From contig NZ_ONZG01000008.1 of NCBI RefSeq assembly GCF_900302455.1, positions 1 to 64,000 on the forward strand: DNA of 64,000 nucleotides, in the 5' to 3' direction. Numbering within the stretch: position 1 is the stretch's first letter; each line of letters starts with the position of its first letter. The position numbers and the translations under genes were made by a program. This document shows, piece by piece, positions 42,828-52,622 of the stretch. Origin of the DNA: Falsiruegeria mediterranea M17 (GTDB lineage: Bacteria; Pseudomonadota; Alphaproteobacteria; Rhodobacterales; Rhodobacteraceae). The notes beneath the pieces are model-generated. The model was not told where the DNA came from and ran no database searches. It saw nothing but the letters and a program-made list of their open reading frames with translations.

Positions 42828-43940
42828 ATGAGCAGGGCCATCAGACAAGGCGGGCCGATCCGGGCCTTGGGGGCGATGTCGGGTACCTCACTCGATGGGG
42901 TGGACGCAGCCGTGGTCGAGACCGACGGCGCGCGCATTTTCGGATTTGGGCCAAGCGGTTATCAGGGCTACACCCCTGAACAGCGCGAGGTTCTGCGGGC
43001 AGGTCTGGGGCAATGGACCGGCGACGCAGTCGATGCGGCCGGAGAGTTGGTGACGCAAGCGCATGCCAAGGCCTTGTCGGACTTCGACGACGTAGAGCTC
43101 GTGGGCTTTCATGGTCAGACCCTGGCGCACGATCCACAGGGGCGGCGCACCCTGCAGGTCGGCAACGGGGCAGAGCTGGCGCAGGCTCTGGGTCGTTCGG
43201 TTGTCTGGGATTTTCGGTCCGATGATGTTGCCATGGGCGGCGAGGGTGCGCCGCTGGCGCCATTCTTTCACTTTGCCTGTGCCAAGTGGATTGGGGCGGA
43301 CGCTCCGCTGTGTTTCCTGAACCTTGGCGGGGTTGGCAACCTAACTTATGTCGACCCCTCTTTTGACAAGCCGGAGCAGCCCGGTGCCTTGCTGGCGTTT
43401 GATACCGGCCCGGCGAACGCACCTATCAATGATTTGGTGCAAGCGCGTCTTGGATTGCCGATGGACAAGGACGGCGCCGTTGCTGCGGGCGGCGAAGTGG
43501 AAACGGGCGCGCTGGAACTGTTTCTGGCAGAGCCATATTTCTCAAGAATGCCGCCGAAGTCATTGGACAGGAACGATTTTGCCGAAATGATTGGTTTGGT
43601 GGCCGAGTTGGGAGACGCCGACGCCGTGGCCACTTTGACAGGTATGTGCGCCGCTGGCGTGGTTCAGGGGATGGAGCATTGCCCCAAACCGCCCACCCGT
43701 GTTCTGGTCACCGGAGGCGGCCGTCAAAACCCCGTGCTGATGGAAATGCTGCGCGTTTCGCTGGATTGCCCAATTGAACCGGTCGAGGCTGTGGGGCTGG
43801 ATGGCGACATGCTCGAGGCGCAGGCCTTTGCCTTTCTCGCGGTGCGCGTGGCGCGAGGCATGCCGACGTCCTGTCCCGGCACCACAGGCGTTGGTGCTTT
43901 GGTTGGTGGCGGGATCGTCAGTGTTCCGGAGTTTGGATAG
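42828..43940 (+). CDS. anmK: Anhydro-N-acetylmuramic acid kinase
   Basis: The 370-residue AnmK phosphorylates and opens anhydro-MurNAc to MurNAc-6-phosphate in peptidoglycan recycling. [19 protein letters not shown] is the family opening; [38 protein letters not shown] and [12 protein letters not shown] follow in order. ATG 42828 follows AAAGGA. It is divergent from tyrS. NagZ of the same pathway lies at 26825, and there is no MurQ in this window. Confidence 0.96.
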   Translation: MSRAIRQGGPIRALGAMSGTSLDGVDAAVVETDGARIFGFGPSGYQGYTPEQREVLRAGLGQWTGDAVDAAGELVTQAHAKALSDFDDVELVGFHGQTLAHDPQGRRTLQVGNGAELAQALGRSVVWDFRSDDVAMGGEGAPLAPFFHFACAKWIGADAPLCFLNLGGVGNLTYVDPSFDKPEQPGALLAFDTGPANAPINDLVQARLGLPMDKDGAVAAGGEVETGALELFLAEPYFSRMPPKSLDRNDFAEMIGLVAELGDADAVATLTGMCAAGVVQGMEHCPKPPTRVLVTGGGRQNPVLMEMLRVSLDCPIEPVEAVGLDGDMLEAQAFAFLAVRVARGMPTSCPGTTGVGALVGGGIVSVPEFG

Positions 43941-43950
43941 CAAGTAAGGA

Positions 43951-44009
43951 GCGCTGCCCCCGTCGCTTTGAGACTCCCCCGGAGTGTTTTTGAAAAGGTG
44001 AAAAAGGTA
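43951..44009. repeat. Dispersed repeat B, copy 1
   Basis: The block reads GCTGCCCCCGTCGCTTTGAG, then ACTCCCCCGGAGTGTTTTTG and AAAAGGTGAAAAAGG. It matches 61111-61170 closely. ACTCC-CCC-GGAGT followed by GTTTTTG looks like a small terminator. It lies between the convergent anmK and desaturase genes. Similar sequences are, in my memory, frequent between genes in Rhodobacterales. Confidence 0.75.
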
Positions 44010-44011
44010 GA

Positions 44012-44902
44012 TCAGCGCGTCAGCGCGCGGGCGTAATCTGCCGTGAACTCGGCATAGCCGTTTGAGGTGGATTTCAGATGCTCTTGGGTCCAGCGGTGAA
44101 AGGCCGGGAGTTGGTGGAACGGCACGTTGGGAAAGCTGTGATGTTCCGCATGATAGGGCATGTTCCACGCCAGAAACCGAACGATCCGGTTGGTGAAGGT
44201 GGTGCGTGAGTTTTCCAGCATGTTGGCCACGGGCGGGCAGAGCCCGTGTTCGGCCAGCAGATAGAGCCGCAGAACCGGCTGGCCCACGATCAGCGGCAAG
44301 AGCCAGGCCCAAAACAGCACCGGTGACCAGATCAGGCTGAGGGCACCAAGCGCATACAGGCCGAGCAGAACGCGCGCTTCGCGTCGCATCGCACCGTGCT
44401 GACGTTCCGGCAGATAGGGGGCATCCAGCTCTCCCCGTGCGTTGGCGACAAGTGTTTTTGCCATTCCGGTCCAATAGAACCAGCCGCTGAGGTAGACCAG
44501 CATATCGGGCCAGTTGCCCGGGCGCGGTTTGCCCGCCAATTCCGGGTCACGGTCCGGGTCGTTGGTCCATTTGTGATGGGCCAGGTGAAAATAACGGAAC
44601 CAGACAAAGGGCAGGGCGATCAGAAGACCGACGACGTGGCCCACCACCTCGTTCAGCCAACGGCTTTTGAACGGGGTTTGGTGGGTGCACTCGTGGCTGA
44701 GCGTGAAAAGGAACACCAGCAAGATGCCCTGCGGCAGAATCAGCAAGCCCCAGAGCGGGACCTGCGTTGCGATGCCAAGGGTGCAAAGTCCCAGGGAGAC
44801 GGCATACAGACCCAGGTGTTTCAATCCGGCCCAATCAGACCGTTCGGTCAGCTTGGCTTTGGCCTCGGGTGGCAGGCTGGAAATAAGCGCGCGGTGATCC
44901 AT
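44012..44902 (-). CDS. Membrane fatty acid desaturase
   Basis: The 296-residue protein has the three di-iron histidine boxes HECTH, HLAHH and HAEHH in the usual spacing, and four or more membrane segments (LGLYAVSLGLCTLGIATQVP, then GLLILPQGILLVFLFTLS and others). It is of the beta-carotene/delta-12 desaturase superfamily; the substrate is unknown. It ends at repeat B and begins 41 bp from the cupin gene on the same strand, so both may share a transcript. Confidence 0.92.
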   Translation of the reverse strand: MDHRALISSLPPEAKAKLTERSDWAGLKHLGLYAVSLGLCTLGIATQVPLWGLLILPQGILLVFLFTLSHECTHQTPFKSRWLNEVVGHVVGLLIALPFVWFRYFHLAHHKWTNDPDRDPELAGKPRPGNWPDMLVYLSGWFYWTGMAKTLVANARGELDAPYLPERQHGAMRREARVLLGLYALGALSLIWSPVLFWAWLLPLIVGQPVLRLYLLAEHGLCPPVANMLENSRTTFTNRIVRFLAWNMPYHAEHHSFPNVPFHQLPAFHRWTQEHLKSTSNGYAEFTADYARALTR

Positions 44903-44942
44903 GAAGGCACCCTGTCAGCGGCTTTTGGGTTTGGCAAGCACC

Positions 44943-45362
44943 TCATGCGCGGGGAATGTCGAACCCTTTGTCCGCCAATTCGAACCCCTCGAATTGGAAC
45001 CCTGGAGAGACGGTGCAACTGACCAGCGTGTAATCGCCAGTTGTACGCGCAGCCTGCCAATGGCCTTCGGGCACGATAAGCTGCGGCGCCCCCTGGTTCA
45101 GATCGGGGGTCAGCAGGTGATCCTGCGCTGGACCCTCATCCCTGGCGCTCAACGACAGGATCAGCGGGGCGCCCGCGTGATAAAGCCAGATCTCGGTGGC
45201 GTCGACCCGGTGCCAATGGCTGCTTTCCCCCGCCTTCAGCAGAAAATAGATGCATGTGCCCGTGGCGCGGCCTTCATTTTCTGCCACCCAGGTCTGACGG
45301 TACCAGCCGCCTTCGGGGTGGGGGGACAGGTTCAGGTGGTTGATGATCTGCTCGGGTGTCAT
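44943..45362 (-). CDS. Cupin family (DUF985) protein
   Basis: The 139-residue protein is a single-domain cupin: [14 protein letters not shown], then [20 protein letters not shown] and HYAG-like [13 protein letters not shown], ending [14 protein letters not shown]. The HWHRVDATE stretch holds likely metal or ligand residues. ATG 45362 follows GAGGG. The family has unknown function but folds like sugar-nucleotide epimerases and auxin-binding cupins. It is close to the desaturase gene on the same strand and divergent from selO. Confidence 0.88.
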   Translation of the reverse strand: MTPEQIINHLNLSPHPEGGWYRQTWVAENEGRATGTCIYFLLKAGESSHWHRVDATEIWLYHAGAPLILSLSARDEGPAQDHLLTPDLNQGAPQLIVPEGHWQAARTTGDYTLVSCTVSPGFQFEGFELADKGFDIPRA

Positions 45363-45453
45363 GGGGCCCTCGGGTGTTGGTTTGGTGCGACTATGCCGGG
45401 GACGGACGGAATGTGCTATGGCAATCGTGGGTTCAGGACTTATGTTGCGGCGC

Positions 45454-46866
45454 ATGACACTGATGATCCCCTTCGACAACTCATATGCTCGCCTACCGGG
45501 CGTGTTTTACTCCAAACAAACGCCGGTCCCAGTGCGCGCGCCGAGGCTGGTGGCATTCAATACCGATCTGGCTGCCGTGATGGGCATCACCCCCGGCGAG
45601 GTCGAAGAGATGGCACAGGTCTTTGCCGGCAACCAGGTGCCCGAGGGCGCCGACCCGATCGCACAGCTTTATGCGGGGCATCAGTTCGGCCATTACAATC
45701 CACAGCTTGGTGACGGCCGCGCGGTTCTGCTGGGCGAAACCGTGGGGTCGGATGGCCTGCGGCGTGATCTTCAGCTTAAGGGATCGGGCCGCACGCCCTA
45801 TTCGCGGCAGGGCGACGGGCGCGCCTGGCTCGGGCCGGTGCTGCGCGAATATGTGGTGTCCGAGGCGATGCATGCGCTTGGCATTCCAACGACCCGCGCC
45901 TTGGCAGCTGCCGAGACCGGTGAGACGGTTCTGCGAGAGGCGCCGTTGCCGGGTGCCGTACTGGCGCGCGTGGCCTCCAGCCACTTGCGGGTGGGCACGT
46001 TTCAGGTCTTTGCCGCGCGCGGCGAGATGGGCAGCCTCAAGCAACTGACTGACTATGCCATTGCCCGGCATTACCCGCTCGCGGATGGCCCCATGGGCCT
46101 GCTACGCGGGGTAAGGGATGCGCAGGTTAAGCTGATCGCGCAGTGGATGGGGGTGGGTTTCATTCACGGGGTTATGAACACGGACAACAGCTCGATTGCC
46201 GGGGAAACCATCGACTACGGTCCATGCGCCTTCATGGACAGCTATCACCCGAACACGGTCTACAGCTCGATCGACCGTATGGGGCGTTATGCCTATTCCA
46301 ACCAGCCCGATATCGCCGTGTGGAACATGGCGCAGCTGGCTACCTCGCTGATCCAACAGATGCCCGACCGCGAGGCCGCCGTGGAAGAGGCGACCGAGAT
46401 CGTTCACGCCATGCCCGATCTGCTGCAAGAGGCCTGGCAGGCGCAGTTCCGGCGCAAGCTGGGGCTGACTGAGGCGCAGGAGGGCGATGCCGAACTGATC
46501 GCGGACCTGCTGCAACGCATGGCGCAGAACCAGGCGGATTTCACCAACACCTTTCGGAATTTGGGACGGGCTGAAGCACGAGATCAGTTCCTTGATCCGG
46601 TGGCCTATGATGATTGGCTGGTGAAATGGCAGGCAAGAGCAGAGGCTGACGCCCTGGAGGTGATCGCTGCGACAAACCCGGCCTTCATCCCCCGCAACCA
46701 CCGGGTGGAGCAGATGATCCAGGCGGCGGTTGATGGGGATTATGCGCCCTTCCAAAGACTGCAAAAGGTTTTGGTTGCGCCCTACAAAGATCAGCCAGAT
46801 CATGCAGATCTGCAAAGCCCACCGGCTGAGACTGAGGTCGTGCAGGCGACGTTCTGCGGAACCTGA
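45454..46866 (+). CDS. selO: Protein adenylyltransferase SelO (YdiU family)
   Basis: The 470-residue pseudokinase-fold protein transfers AMP to protein hydroxyls. [38 protein letters not shown], and [20 protein letters not shown] (from H238) are the conserved metal and ATP-binding motifs. The C-terminus ends TFCGT; in eukaryotic SelO a selenocysteine sits near here, and bacteria have Cys. ATG 45454 gives the family length; MIPFDNSY at 45463 is an alternative. The longer frame upstream overlaps the cupin start. It probably responds to redox stress. Confidence 0.95.
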   Translation: MTLMIPFDNSYARLPGVFYSKQTPVPVRAPRLVAFNTDLAAVMGITPGEVEEMAQVFAGNQVPEGADPIAQLYAGHQFGHYNPQLGDGRAVLLGETVGSDGLRRDLQLKGSGRTPYSRQGDGRAWLGPVLREYVVSEAMHALGIPTTRALAAAETGETVLREAPLPGAVLARVASSHLRVGTFQVFAARGEMGSLKQLTDYAIARHYPLADGPMGLLRGVRDAQVKLIAQWMGVGFIHGVMNTDNSSIAGETIDYGPCAFMDSYHPNTVYSSIDRMGRYAYSNQPDIAVWNMAQLATSLIQQMPDREAAVEEATEIVHAMPDLLQEAWQAQFRRKLGLTEAQEGDAELIADLLQRMAQNQADFTNTFRNLGRAEARDQFLDPVAYDDWLVKWQARAEADALEVIAATNPAFIPRNHRVEQMIQAAVDGDYAPFQRLQKVLVAPYKDQPDHADLQSPPAETEVVQATFCGT

Positions 46867-46909
46867 TCCTTGCTTGCCGCGTGTCACAAGCCTCTCGTTC
46901 TGCAGTGAC

Positions 46910-46988
46910 GCGCCTCGCCACAGGCGAGGCGCCCGGCCCAACGGAGCAAGGGCCCGTCAGGGCATGATGCGAGGGCGGGAGCGCTTCG
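46910..46988. repeat. Dispersed repeat A, copy 2, with strong hairpin
   Basis: In inverted orientation relative to 29582-29663 it carries GCGAGG-C-GCCCGGCCCAAC-GGAG and, further on, GGGCGGGAGCGC. At one end GCGCCTCGCC, loop ACA, and GGCGAGGCGC (46910-46932) form a perfect 10-bp stem. It lies between the convergent selO and DMT permease genes, so a terminator function is plausible in both directions. Confidence 0.6.
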
Positions 46989-46993
46989 AGTAT

Positions 46994-47869
46994 TCAAGGA
47001 CGGTTGATCAGATAAATACCGGCGGCAACCAGCGCGAGTGCAGCCCAAATCTGCAACCCGATTTCTTCGCCAAGCAAGGCCCAGCCAAGCAGAACCGCCA
47101 GGATCGGCGACAGAAAACTGAACGATGCGACGCCACTGGCCTGATAGATCGCCAGCAGGCGGAACCAAGCCATAAAGCCAAGCCCCACCACTCCAATGGC
47201 CTGAAACGCCAGACCCGCCAGGTGAAGAGGCTGCACATCGCGCACCAACTCGCCAAACAAAGGGGCAGCTAGCAGTAACAGCGGCGCCGAAACCACCAAC
47301 TGACACATCAGCTGCATCTCGGCGCTGGCCTTCGACAGGTCGGTCATTCGCACCACCAATGCGATCCCGGCCCAGCACATGGCGCCAAGTAGCGAATAGA
47401 GATCTCCTGCAAGACTCACTTGCCCGCTGTCGCGCTCAGCAAAGGCCACGACGATGCCACCCATGGCCAGCACCAGCCCCAAAATCCGCACTGAGCTGAG
47501 TTTCTCACCCGGCAACAGCAGATGCCCCGCCAGCGTCAGCCAGACAGGCATCGAATAGAACAGGATCGAGGTGCGGGACACGGTTGTCACATCCAACGCG
47601 GAATACAGGCTGATGAACTCGATCGTGAACAGCAACCCAGTCACCAATCCACCCCAAAGGGCCGTCCGTGGCAATTCGATACGTTTGCGAAACACCCACA
47701 TCCAGCCAAGCAGAAACACCAAGGCGATGGCTGAGCGCAGCCCGGCTTGGAACACTGGGCCAAACCCGGTGCCAGTGACCTTGATCACCACCTGGTTGAA
47801 GGCAAGCAACAGCGCGATCCCGATCAGGGCGGCTGCACCAGTGGCATCGATGGGGCGTCTTTGATCCAT
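46994..47869 (-). CDS. EamA/DMT-family transporter
   Basis: The 291-residue protein has ten hydrophobic segments in two EamA repeats (AAALIGIALLLAFNQVVIKV to AALALVAAGIYLI). The substrate is unknown. It is convergent with selO and divergent from the EEP gene at 48004. No other metabolic gene shares its strand nearby, so no substrate can be inferred. Confidence 0.88.
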   Translation of the reverse strand: MDQRRPIDATGAAALIGIALLLAFNQVVIKVTGTGFGPVFQAGLRSAIALVFLLGWMWVFRKRIELPRTALWGGLVTGLLFTIEFISLYSALDVTTVSRTSILFYSMPVWLTLAGHLLLPGEKLSSVRILGLVLAMGGIVVAFAERDSGQVSLAGDLYSLLGAMCWAGIALVVRMTDLSKASAEMQLMCQLVVSAPLLLLAAPLFGELVRDVQPLHLAGLAFQAIGVVGLGFMAWFRLLAIYQASGVASFSFLSPILAVLLGWALLGEEIGLQIWAALALVAAGIYLINRP

Positions 47870-48003
47870 GTGCCCACAGGATGTGCAATGTGTTGTTGTG
47901 TCAACAGGAAACGAACCCCTGCCATGGGTGAGACCTTGCGTCCCTTGAACCTATCCCGCAACATCGCACAGATTGCGGACATTCTCATTTCGGACCCTTC
48001 TTC

Positions 48004-48690
48004 ATGCTTCGATTGGCCAGTTACAATATCCAGAAATGCGTCGGTCTCGACTTTCGGCGATTGCCGCGCCGCATTCTGCAGGTTCTGGACCGGATCGGTG
48101 CGCAGATCGTGGTGCTGCAAGAGGCGGACAAACGCTTGCCACCACGCCCTGCAGCGCTGCCGCATTTCGTCTTGGATGAAGCAGGCTGGAACATTGTCGA
48201 TCTGGGCGGAGCCGGCAGTCTGGGGTGGCACGGCAATGCCGTCATTTGGCGGGGCGAGGGGCTGCGCGAGCTTGAAACCGGGCAAATGTCCTTGCCCGGG
48301 ATGGAGCCGCGCGGCGCGGTTTGGGTGTCGTTTAGCACGCCCATCGGTCCGCTGCGGGTTGTGGGGGCACATCTGGGCCTTTTGTCCCATTCCCGCCAGC
48401 AACAGGTGATGCACATCAGCCGTCACATTCAGAACCTGCCCGAAATGCCCACCGTCTGGGCCGGAGATTTCAACGAATGGTCGCGCCAGCCGGTGCTGGA
48501 CCATCTTGCGCCCAAGATGCGGTTCCTGCCGCCGCTTCCCAGCTTTCCTTCGCCTCAGCCCATCGGTCCGCTAGATCGGATCGCGCTTGGGCCGGGGCTT
48601 AAAGCGACTGGACATGGGGTGCACTCGGACCGTCCCGCACATATCGCTTCGGATCATCTCCCGATCTGGGCCGATCTACTGGCGAGTTGA
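48004..48690 (+). CDS. Endonuclease/exonuclease/phosphatase family protein
   Basis: The 228-residue protein has the EEP fold motifs: LRLASYNIQKCVGLD at the start, IVVLQEADKRL (catalytic Glu), VGAHLGLLSHSRQQQ, WAGDFNEW, and the end IASDHLPIWADL (Asp-His). It is a metal-dependent phosphodiesterase or nuclease of unknown substrate, differing from xthA in its shorter middle. There is no signal peptide. Start ATG 48004 follows a weak GGACCC. It is a lone gene. Confidence 0.88.
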   Translation: MLRLASYNIQKCVGLDFRRLPRRILQVLDRIGAQIVVLQEADKRLPPRPAALPHFVLDEAGWNIVDLGGAGSLGWHGNAVIWRGEGLRELETGQMSLPGMEPRGAVWVSFSTPIGPLRVVGAHLGLLSHSRQQQVMHISRHIQNLPEMPTVWAGDFNEWSRQPVLDHLAPKMRFLPPLPSFPSPQPIGPLDRIALGPGLKATGHGVHSDRPAHIASDHLPIWADLLAS

Positions 48691-49147
48691 CGGTTGTCTG
48701 TAACAGGGTTCTTCTTTGTTTCCTGCGCTACACCTCGTTGTCCGAGCCTTGTTCCGCGCAAATAGCCTCTTCCTACAACAAGACGGTCAAAAGTCTCGAC
48801 CCTTCCCAATCAACAAAACTGATTGTGCCAGCGCATCTTGTCCTTTTGAGTTCGGTGTCAGCCGACTATCCGCTTTGGGTTGAGCGGCTCGAACGCAGTA
48901 AGGATCAAACGTTGCACGTCGCGGCGTCGAACAGCACATATCAGACACCTCTCGTCGTCGGTTCGCAGAGAACGCGCGGGAGACAAAGTTACTGAAAAAT
49001 GGCATTTTGCGTCCTCCAGAAAGCATCTTTTGCTAGGGTCTCATTGCTGAAAGGCTTGCGATAGTAACACCCCGACATCAGCTCGCTACGCTTTTGGGAC
49101 TGGACTGGAAAACCTAGAGGGGGCTAGCCTTGCGGCAGGGGGATGTG
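48691..49147. other. Intergenic region without convincing gene
   Basis: About 457 bp. Lower GC than the flanks. Short open stretches on both strands (plus 48687-48995; minus 48787-49026) have no good ribosome-binding site and no familiar motif. It should contain the promoter of the HxlR-type gene at 49148. A decayed gene or mobile fragment is possible. Confidence 0.4.
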
Positions 49148-49873
49148 ATGACATCAGCAAAGCCATATGGCCTTCTTTGTCCTGTATCCAAAGCCTGCGA
49201 CGTGCTTGGAGCGCGTTGGACGCTGCCGATCCTTTGTGAAATGTGGGCCGGAGAAACGCGGTTCAATGACATTTGGCGGGCTGTTGGCGGCGTCTCTCCA
49301 ACCGTTTTGTCACGACGTTTGACTGAAATGGAGCAAGCTGGTTTGGTTGTACGTGTCAAAGACCCGGCATCAGGGACGATTGACTATATGCGAACCCAAA
49401 AGGCAATTGACCTTGAACCGGCGTTGGTTGCGTTGGGGCGCTGGTCTCAGCGCAACATCGACGCTGAAATGGCGTTGTCCTATGATCTGTCGACGCTCAT
49501 GTGGGCCATGCGTCGACTGGACACCAGCAGTTTTCCAAACAGACGGATCGTGATCCGTTTCAAGTTCAACGAAAGCTCGGGAGCGCATGACAAATACTGG
49601 CTTTTGTTTCGCCCGGGATTTCCACTGGAAATCTGCGTCGATGTTCCCGGCTTTGATGTCGATGTGTTTGTTGAAACAACCGAGCATTCGTTTGCCGCCG
49701 TCATATTGGGACGGTCCACGATTGAAAGAGAAATTGGTGATGAGCGGCTATTCATAACCGGTGATGCGTTCATGATGGAGAATCTGTCTGACTGGTTCCC
49801 GCGCTCAAACTACGCAAATACAGGCGATGTTTTGCAAACTCGGGGTGCAACACACACCGTCGGCTCTTGTTGA
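49148..49873 (+). CDS. HxlR-family transcriptional regulator
   Basis: The 241-residue protein has an N-terminal HxlR winged helix: CPVSKACDVLGARWTLPILC, then ETRFNDIWRAVGGVSPTVLS and RRLTEMEQAGLVVRV. The C-terminal 110 residues (from RIVIRFKFNESSGAHDKYWL to EIGDERLFITGD) form an SCP2-like alpha/beta domain seen in some HxlR proteins. ATG 49148 follows GGGGG. Its target is unknown; it lies alone before the helicase terminator. The lower GC of the gap and start may hint at acquisition. Confidence 0.88.
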   Translation: MTSAKPYGLLCPVSKACDVLGARWTLPILCEMWAGETRFNDIWRAVGGVSPTVLSRRLTEMEQAGLVVRVKDPASGTIDYMRTQKAIDLEPALVALGRWSQRNIDAEMALSYDLSTLMWAMRRLDTSSFPNRRIVIRFKFNESSGAHDKYWLLFRPGFPLEICVDVPGFDVDVFVETTEHSFAAVILGRSTIEREIGDERLFITGDAFMMENLSDWFPRSNYANTGDVLQTRGATHTVGSC

Positions 49874-49918
49874 GCGGTTGGGCTTGCTCATCAGGCTGAG
49901 TGTAGAAACGGGATGAAA

Positions 49919-49946
49919 AAAGCGCGCCCGAAAAGGAGCGCGCTTT
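49919..49946. terminator. Bidirectional terminator
   Basis: AAAGCGCGC (49919-49927) and GCGCGCTTT (49938-49946) form a 9-bp stem with a 10-nt loop. Extra A residues on the left give a six-T run for the minus-strand helicase gene ending at 49957; the plus side has TTTGTTT. Confidence 0.85.
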
Positions 49947-49956
49947 GTTTCGGGCA

Positions 49957-51264
49957 TTATGCAGCTGAGCGAGGTCCGCTTTTGGCACCGCGCTTTGGAC
50001 CGCGACGCCGACGGTTGTTGCCACCAGCAGGCTTGGCGCCGGCACCACCTTGCGGGCCGCCACGGTTGCCACCCCGGTTGCCGCCGCGGCGCGGAGCTTT
50101 GCCGCGCGCAGGTTTGGCCTCTTCTTCGACCGGCTGCCACGGACGGCCCGACGCGACCGGGATCTGCTGGCCGATCACCTTCTGGATGGCCCGGAACTCG
50201 TCCATCTCATCCGGGGCGCAGAACGCAATCGCCGCACCGTCCTTACCGGCACGCGCGGTGCGGCCAATCCGGTGCACATATGCGTCTGGCACATTGGGCA
50301 GATCATAGTTGTAGACGTGTTTGACGTCAGGAATGTCCAATCCGCGCGCCGCTACATCTGTTGCCACCAACACTTTGACTTCGCCTGACTTAAACGCGGC
50401 AATGGCGCGCTCGCGCTGGCCCTGACTTTTGTTGCCGTGCACTGCTGCGGTTGCGTATCCGGCTTTTTCCAGCAGGCGAGACAGCTTGTCCGACCCATGT
50501 TTGGTGCGGCCAAAGACAATTGCGCGTTCTTCACGATGGCCATCCAGCAGCTCGATCAACAGCTTGGACTTTTCGGCCTTGGCGATGAAATGGATTGCCT
50601 GCGTGACCTTATCGGCGGTTTTGCCGGGGGGCGAAACCTCGATCCGCTTGGGGTTGCTCAGATAGCTTTGCGCGATCTCGTTCATCTGTTTGGGCATGGT
50701 GGCCGAGAACAGCATGGTCTGGCGATCCTTGGGCAGCACGCCGGCAATCTTGCGCAGCGCGTGGATAAAGCCCAGGTCCAGCATCTGGTCGGCCTCGTCC
50801 AGCACCAGGAAAGAACATTCTTCCAGGTCCACCGCCTTGCGGTCCATCAGGTCCAGCAGACGGCCAGGCGTGGCCACCAGAATATCGACGCCGCGTTCCA
50901 GGCGCTTGATCTGCGGGTTGATCGAAACACCACCCACAACGATCGCAACCTTGATCGGCGTGTTTTCGGTGAGTGCTTTCAGCGTCTCGGCAATTTGCTG
51001 GGCCAGTTCGCGCGTCGGGGCCAGGATCAGGCTGCGTACGACTCCATGCGCGGGCTTGCGCCCGTATTTTAGCATCAAAGTGACCAACGGCAGGCCAAAG
51101 GCTGCCGTCTTGCCGGTGCCGGTTTGGGCCAGCCCCATCACGTCTTCGCCGTTCAGAGCGTGCGGAATGGCACGTTTCTGGATCGGGGTAGGGTCGGTGA
51201 TGCCCATATCGGTCAGGCGGTTCACCAGGACCTTGGGCAGGTCCATCATGTCAAAATCGCTCAC
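49957..51264 (-). CDS. DEAD-box RNA helicase
   Basis: The 435-residue protein has all helicase motifs: Q-motif PTPIQKRAIPHAL, Walker A AQTGTGKT, PTRELAQQ, DEAD box VLDEADQM, SAT in MLFSATMP, VATDVAARGLDIP and HRIGRTARAG. The C-terminal tail (from about residue 365) is Gly/Arg-rich (RGGNRGGNRGGPQGG and following), an RNA-binding feature of RhlE-like proteins. The start is GTG 51264 (VSDFDMMDL) with AAAGGA upstream; an ATG 14 bases later or a longer frame is possible. It acts in ribosome assembly or RNA decay. Confidence 0.92.
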   Translation of the reverse strand: MSDFDMMDLPKVLVNRLTDMGITDPTPIQKRAIPHALNGEDVMGLAQTGTGKTAAFGLPLVTLMLKYGRKPAHGVVRSLILAPTRELAQQIAETLKALTENTPIKVAIVVGGVSINPQIKRLERGVDILVATPGRLLDLMDRKAVDLEECSFLVLDEADQMLDLGFIHALRKIAGVLPKDRQTMLFSATMPKQMNEIAQSYLSNPKRIEVSPPGKTADKVTQAIHFIAKAEKSKLLIELLDGHREERAIVFGRTKHGSDKLSRLLEKAGYATAAVHGNKSQGQRERAIAAFKSGEVKVLVATDVAARGLDIPDVKHVYNYDLPNVPDAYVHRIGRTARAGKDGAAIAFCAPDEMDEFRAIQKVIGQQIPVASGRPWQPVEEEAKPARGKAPRRGGNRGGNRGGPQGGAGAKPAGGNNRRRRGPKRGAKSGPRSAA

Positions 51265-51314
51265 TTCATATCCTTTCACGCCTGCCAACACGGCAAACGC
51301 AACATGGCCGCCCC

Positions 51315-51485
51315 TTATGGGCGACCTCTTGGGGCGCGCGGAGCCTCGGGCTTGCGGGGCCGAATGCCCTTCAAGCCGGTCCGGCGCTTTGCCCCACGCG
51401 TGATTTTGGGAACAGCAGGTTCAGGTCCATGACTGCGATCCGGGTCTTGGATCGGGCGGTTCAGCCGCTCTTTGGTCTTATCTGC
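51315..51485 (-). other. Open basic stretch without start codon
   Basis: One minus-strand frame is open for 56 codons from after a TGA at 51486-51488 to the TAA at 51315-51317. It is unusually basic and Pro-rich: RLNRPIQDPDRSHGPE, then VPKITRGAKRRTGLKGIRP, then RKPEAPRAPRGRP. No ATG, GTG or TTG starts it, apart from an internal TTG. It looks more like protein than random DNA. It could be the tail of a degraded gene or one shifted by a sequencing error. Confidence 0.35.
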
Positions 51486-51514
51486 TCACGCGGCAGAGGA
51501 CAAAAACCTGTGGC

Positions 51515-52618
51515 TCACATGGAGGGCCCAGTGGGTTTTGTCAAGCCATGGGTGGCAGAACGCATTTGACCTGAGGCGCGAAGCACCCACCGCCGCATGG
51601 CAGGGAGAGGGCGTTCAAAAACAGCGGCAAAGGCATAGCAGATTAACACCGTGGTTGTGAAAAGCGCCAGATTGCTCAAGCCAGGCAGGCTCGCATCAAG
51701 CCACTGCAGCACAGGGTAATGCACCAGATACAGTGAGAAACTCCCACCAGCGCACCAATTCGCAAAGCCTGCAAGGCGCGACAGATCGGCTTGACGTGCC
51801 AATCCGGCTGCGCCCAACAAATGCATTGTGGTCAGCGCTCCCAACAATGCGTTCCACAGGTATTCATCAGAGAACCGCAGATCATGCGCACCAAACATGG
51901 GTTGCACGGTGCTTTGCACAATCCCCGACACGTCGATCGCCAGGCACAAGGCATAGGTTGCGACGGGTCCAAGGGTCATAAGCATCAGAGCCTGCGCGGA
52001 CAGCCCATTGATCAGATACAGCTTACGGTAAAGCCACACACCCATCAGCCAGGCGGGCATCAGCAGCAGCACGTTCAGGCCAAAGAGCAGGCAGAACAGC
52101 ACCAGCAACGCCGCGCGGCGCAACCCATTCAGATAGAAGCAGACAGCAAAAAGGACATAATAGGCAGCCTCATAGCTCAAGGACCAGAAGGGGCCGTTGC
52201 TACCCAGCCGCGCGCTGAGGCCCGACCATTCGTTGGAAAAGCTCAATCCCCGTGCCAGCATTTCCCACAGGGGCAGGGGCGCGTAGTAAGGTGCGAAATA
52301 GCTGGCCGGGTCAGCGGTGCTGCCCATGCGGTCCAGCACCAAGGTCAGCACCAAAGCAGGAACAGCGACCGAGATCAGGCGGGACAGGCGCGAAAATGCA
52401 AAACGTCCCATCGTGTCGTCTTTGCGCTCGGCCGTCAGTGCAATAACAAAGCCTGATAGCACAAAGAATATGACAACCGCGTCCGAGCCCAGGTTCAGCT
52501 CGCGCACCCACATCCAATCTCCGCCCGAAAATCGTGGATAGGCAAAGTGGGACAGCAGCACAACCATCGCCGCGCCAAAGCGCAGCAGGTTGAGGTATGT
52601 GGAAAAGCCTGGGGTCAT
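51515..52618 (-). CDS. Acyltransferase 3 family membrane protein
   Basis: The 367-residue protein has about ten membrane segments and the family motifs LNLLRFGAAMVVLLSHFAYP with the catalytic-type His, GSDAVVIFFVLSGFVI, and SLSYEAAYYVLFAVCF. ACYL3 proteins transfer acetyl or other acyl groups to lipids or surface sugars. ATG 52618 begins MTPGFSTYLNLLRF; the frame before it overlaps the sterol-desaturase gene. The two genes are 4 bp apart on the same strand and are probably co-transcribed. Confidence 0.9.
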   Translation of the reverse strand: MTPGFSTYLNLLRFGAAMVVLLSHFAYPRFSGGDWMWVRELNLGSDAVVIFFVLSGFVIALTAERKDDTMGRFAFSRLSRLISVAVPALVLTLVLDRMGSTADPASYFAPYYAPLPLWEMLARGLSFSNEWSGLSARLGSNGPFWSLSYEAAYYVLFAVCFYLNGLRRAALLVLFCLLFGLNVLLLMPAWLMGVWLYRKLYLINGLSAQALMLMTLGPVATYALCLAIDVSGIVQSTVQPMFGAHDLRFSDEYLWNALLGALTTMHLLGAAGLARQADLSRLAGFANWCAGGSFSLYLVHYPVLQWLDASLPGLSNLALFTTTVLICYAFAAVFERPLPAMRRWVLRASGQMRSATHGLTKPTGPSM

Positions 52619-52622
52619 GTGT

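Noticed and set aside
48687-48995. Plus-strand 102-codon ORF after the EEP gene
   Set aside because: It starts inside the EEP stop with no ribosome-binding site and has no family resemblance or regular codon pattern.
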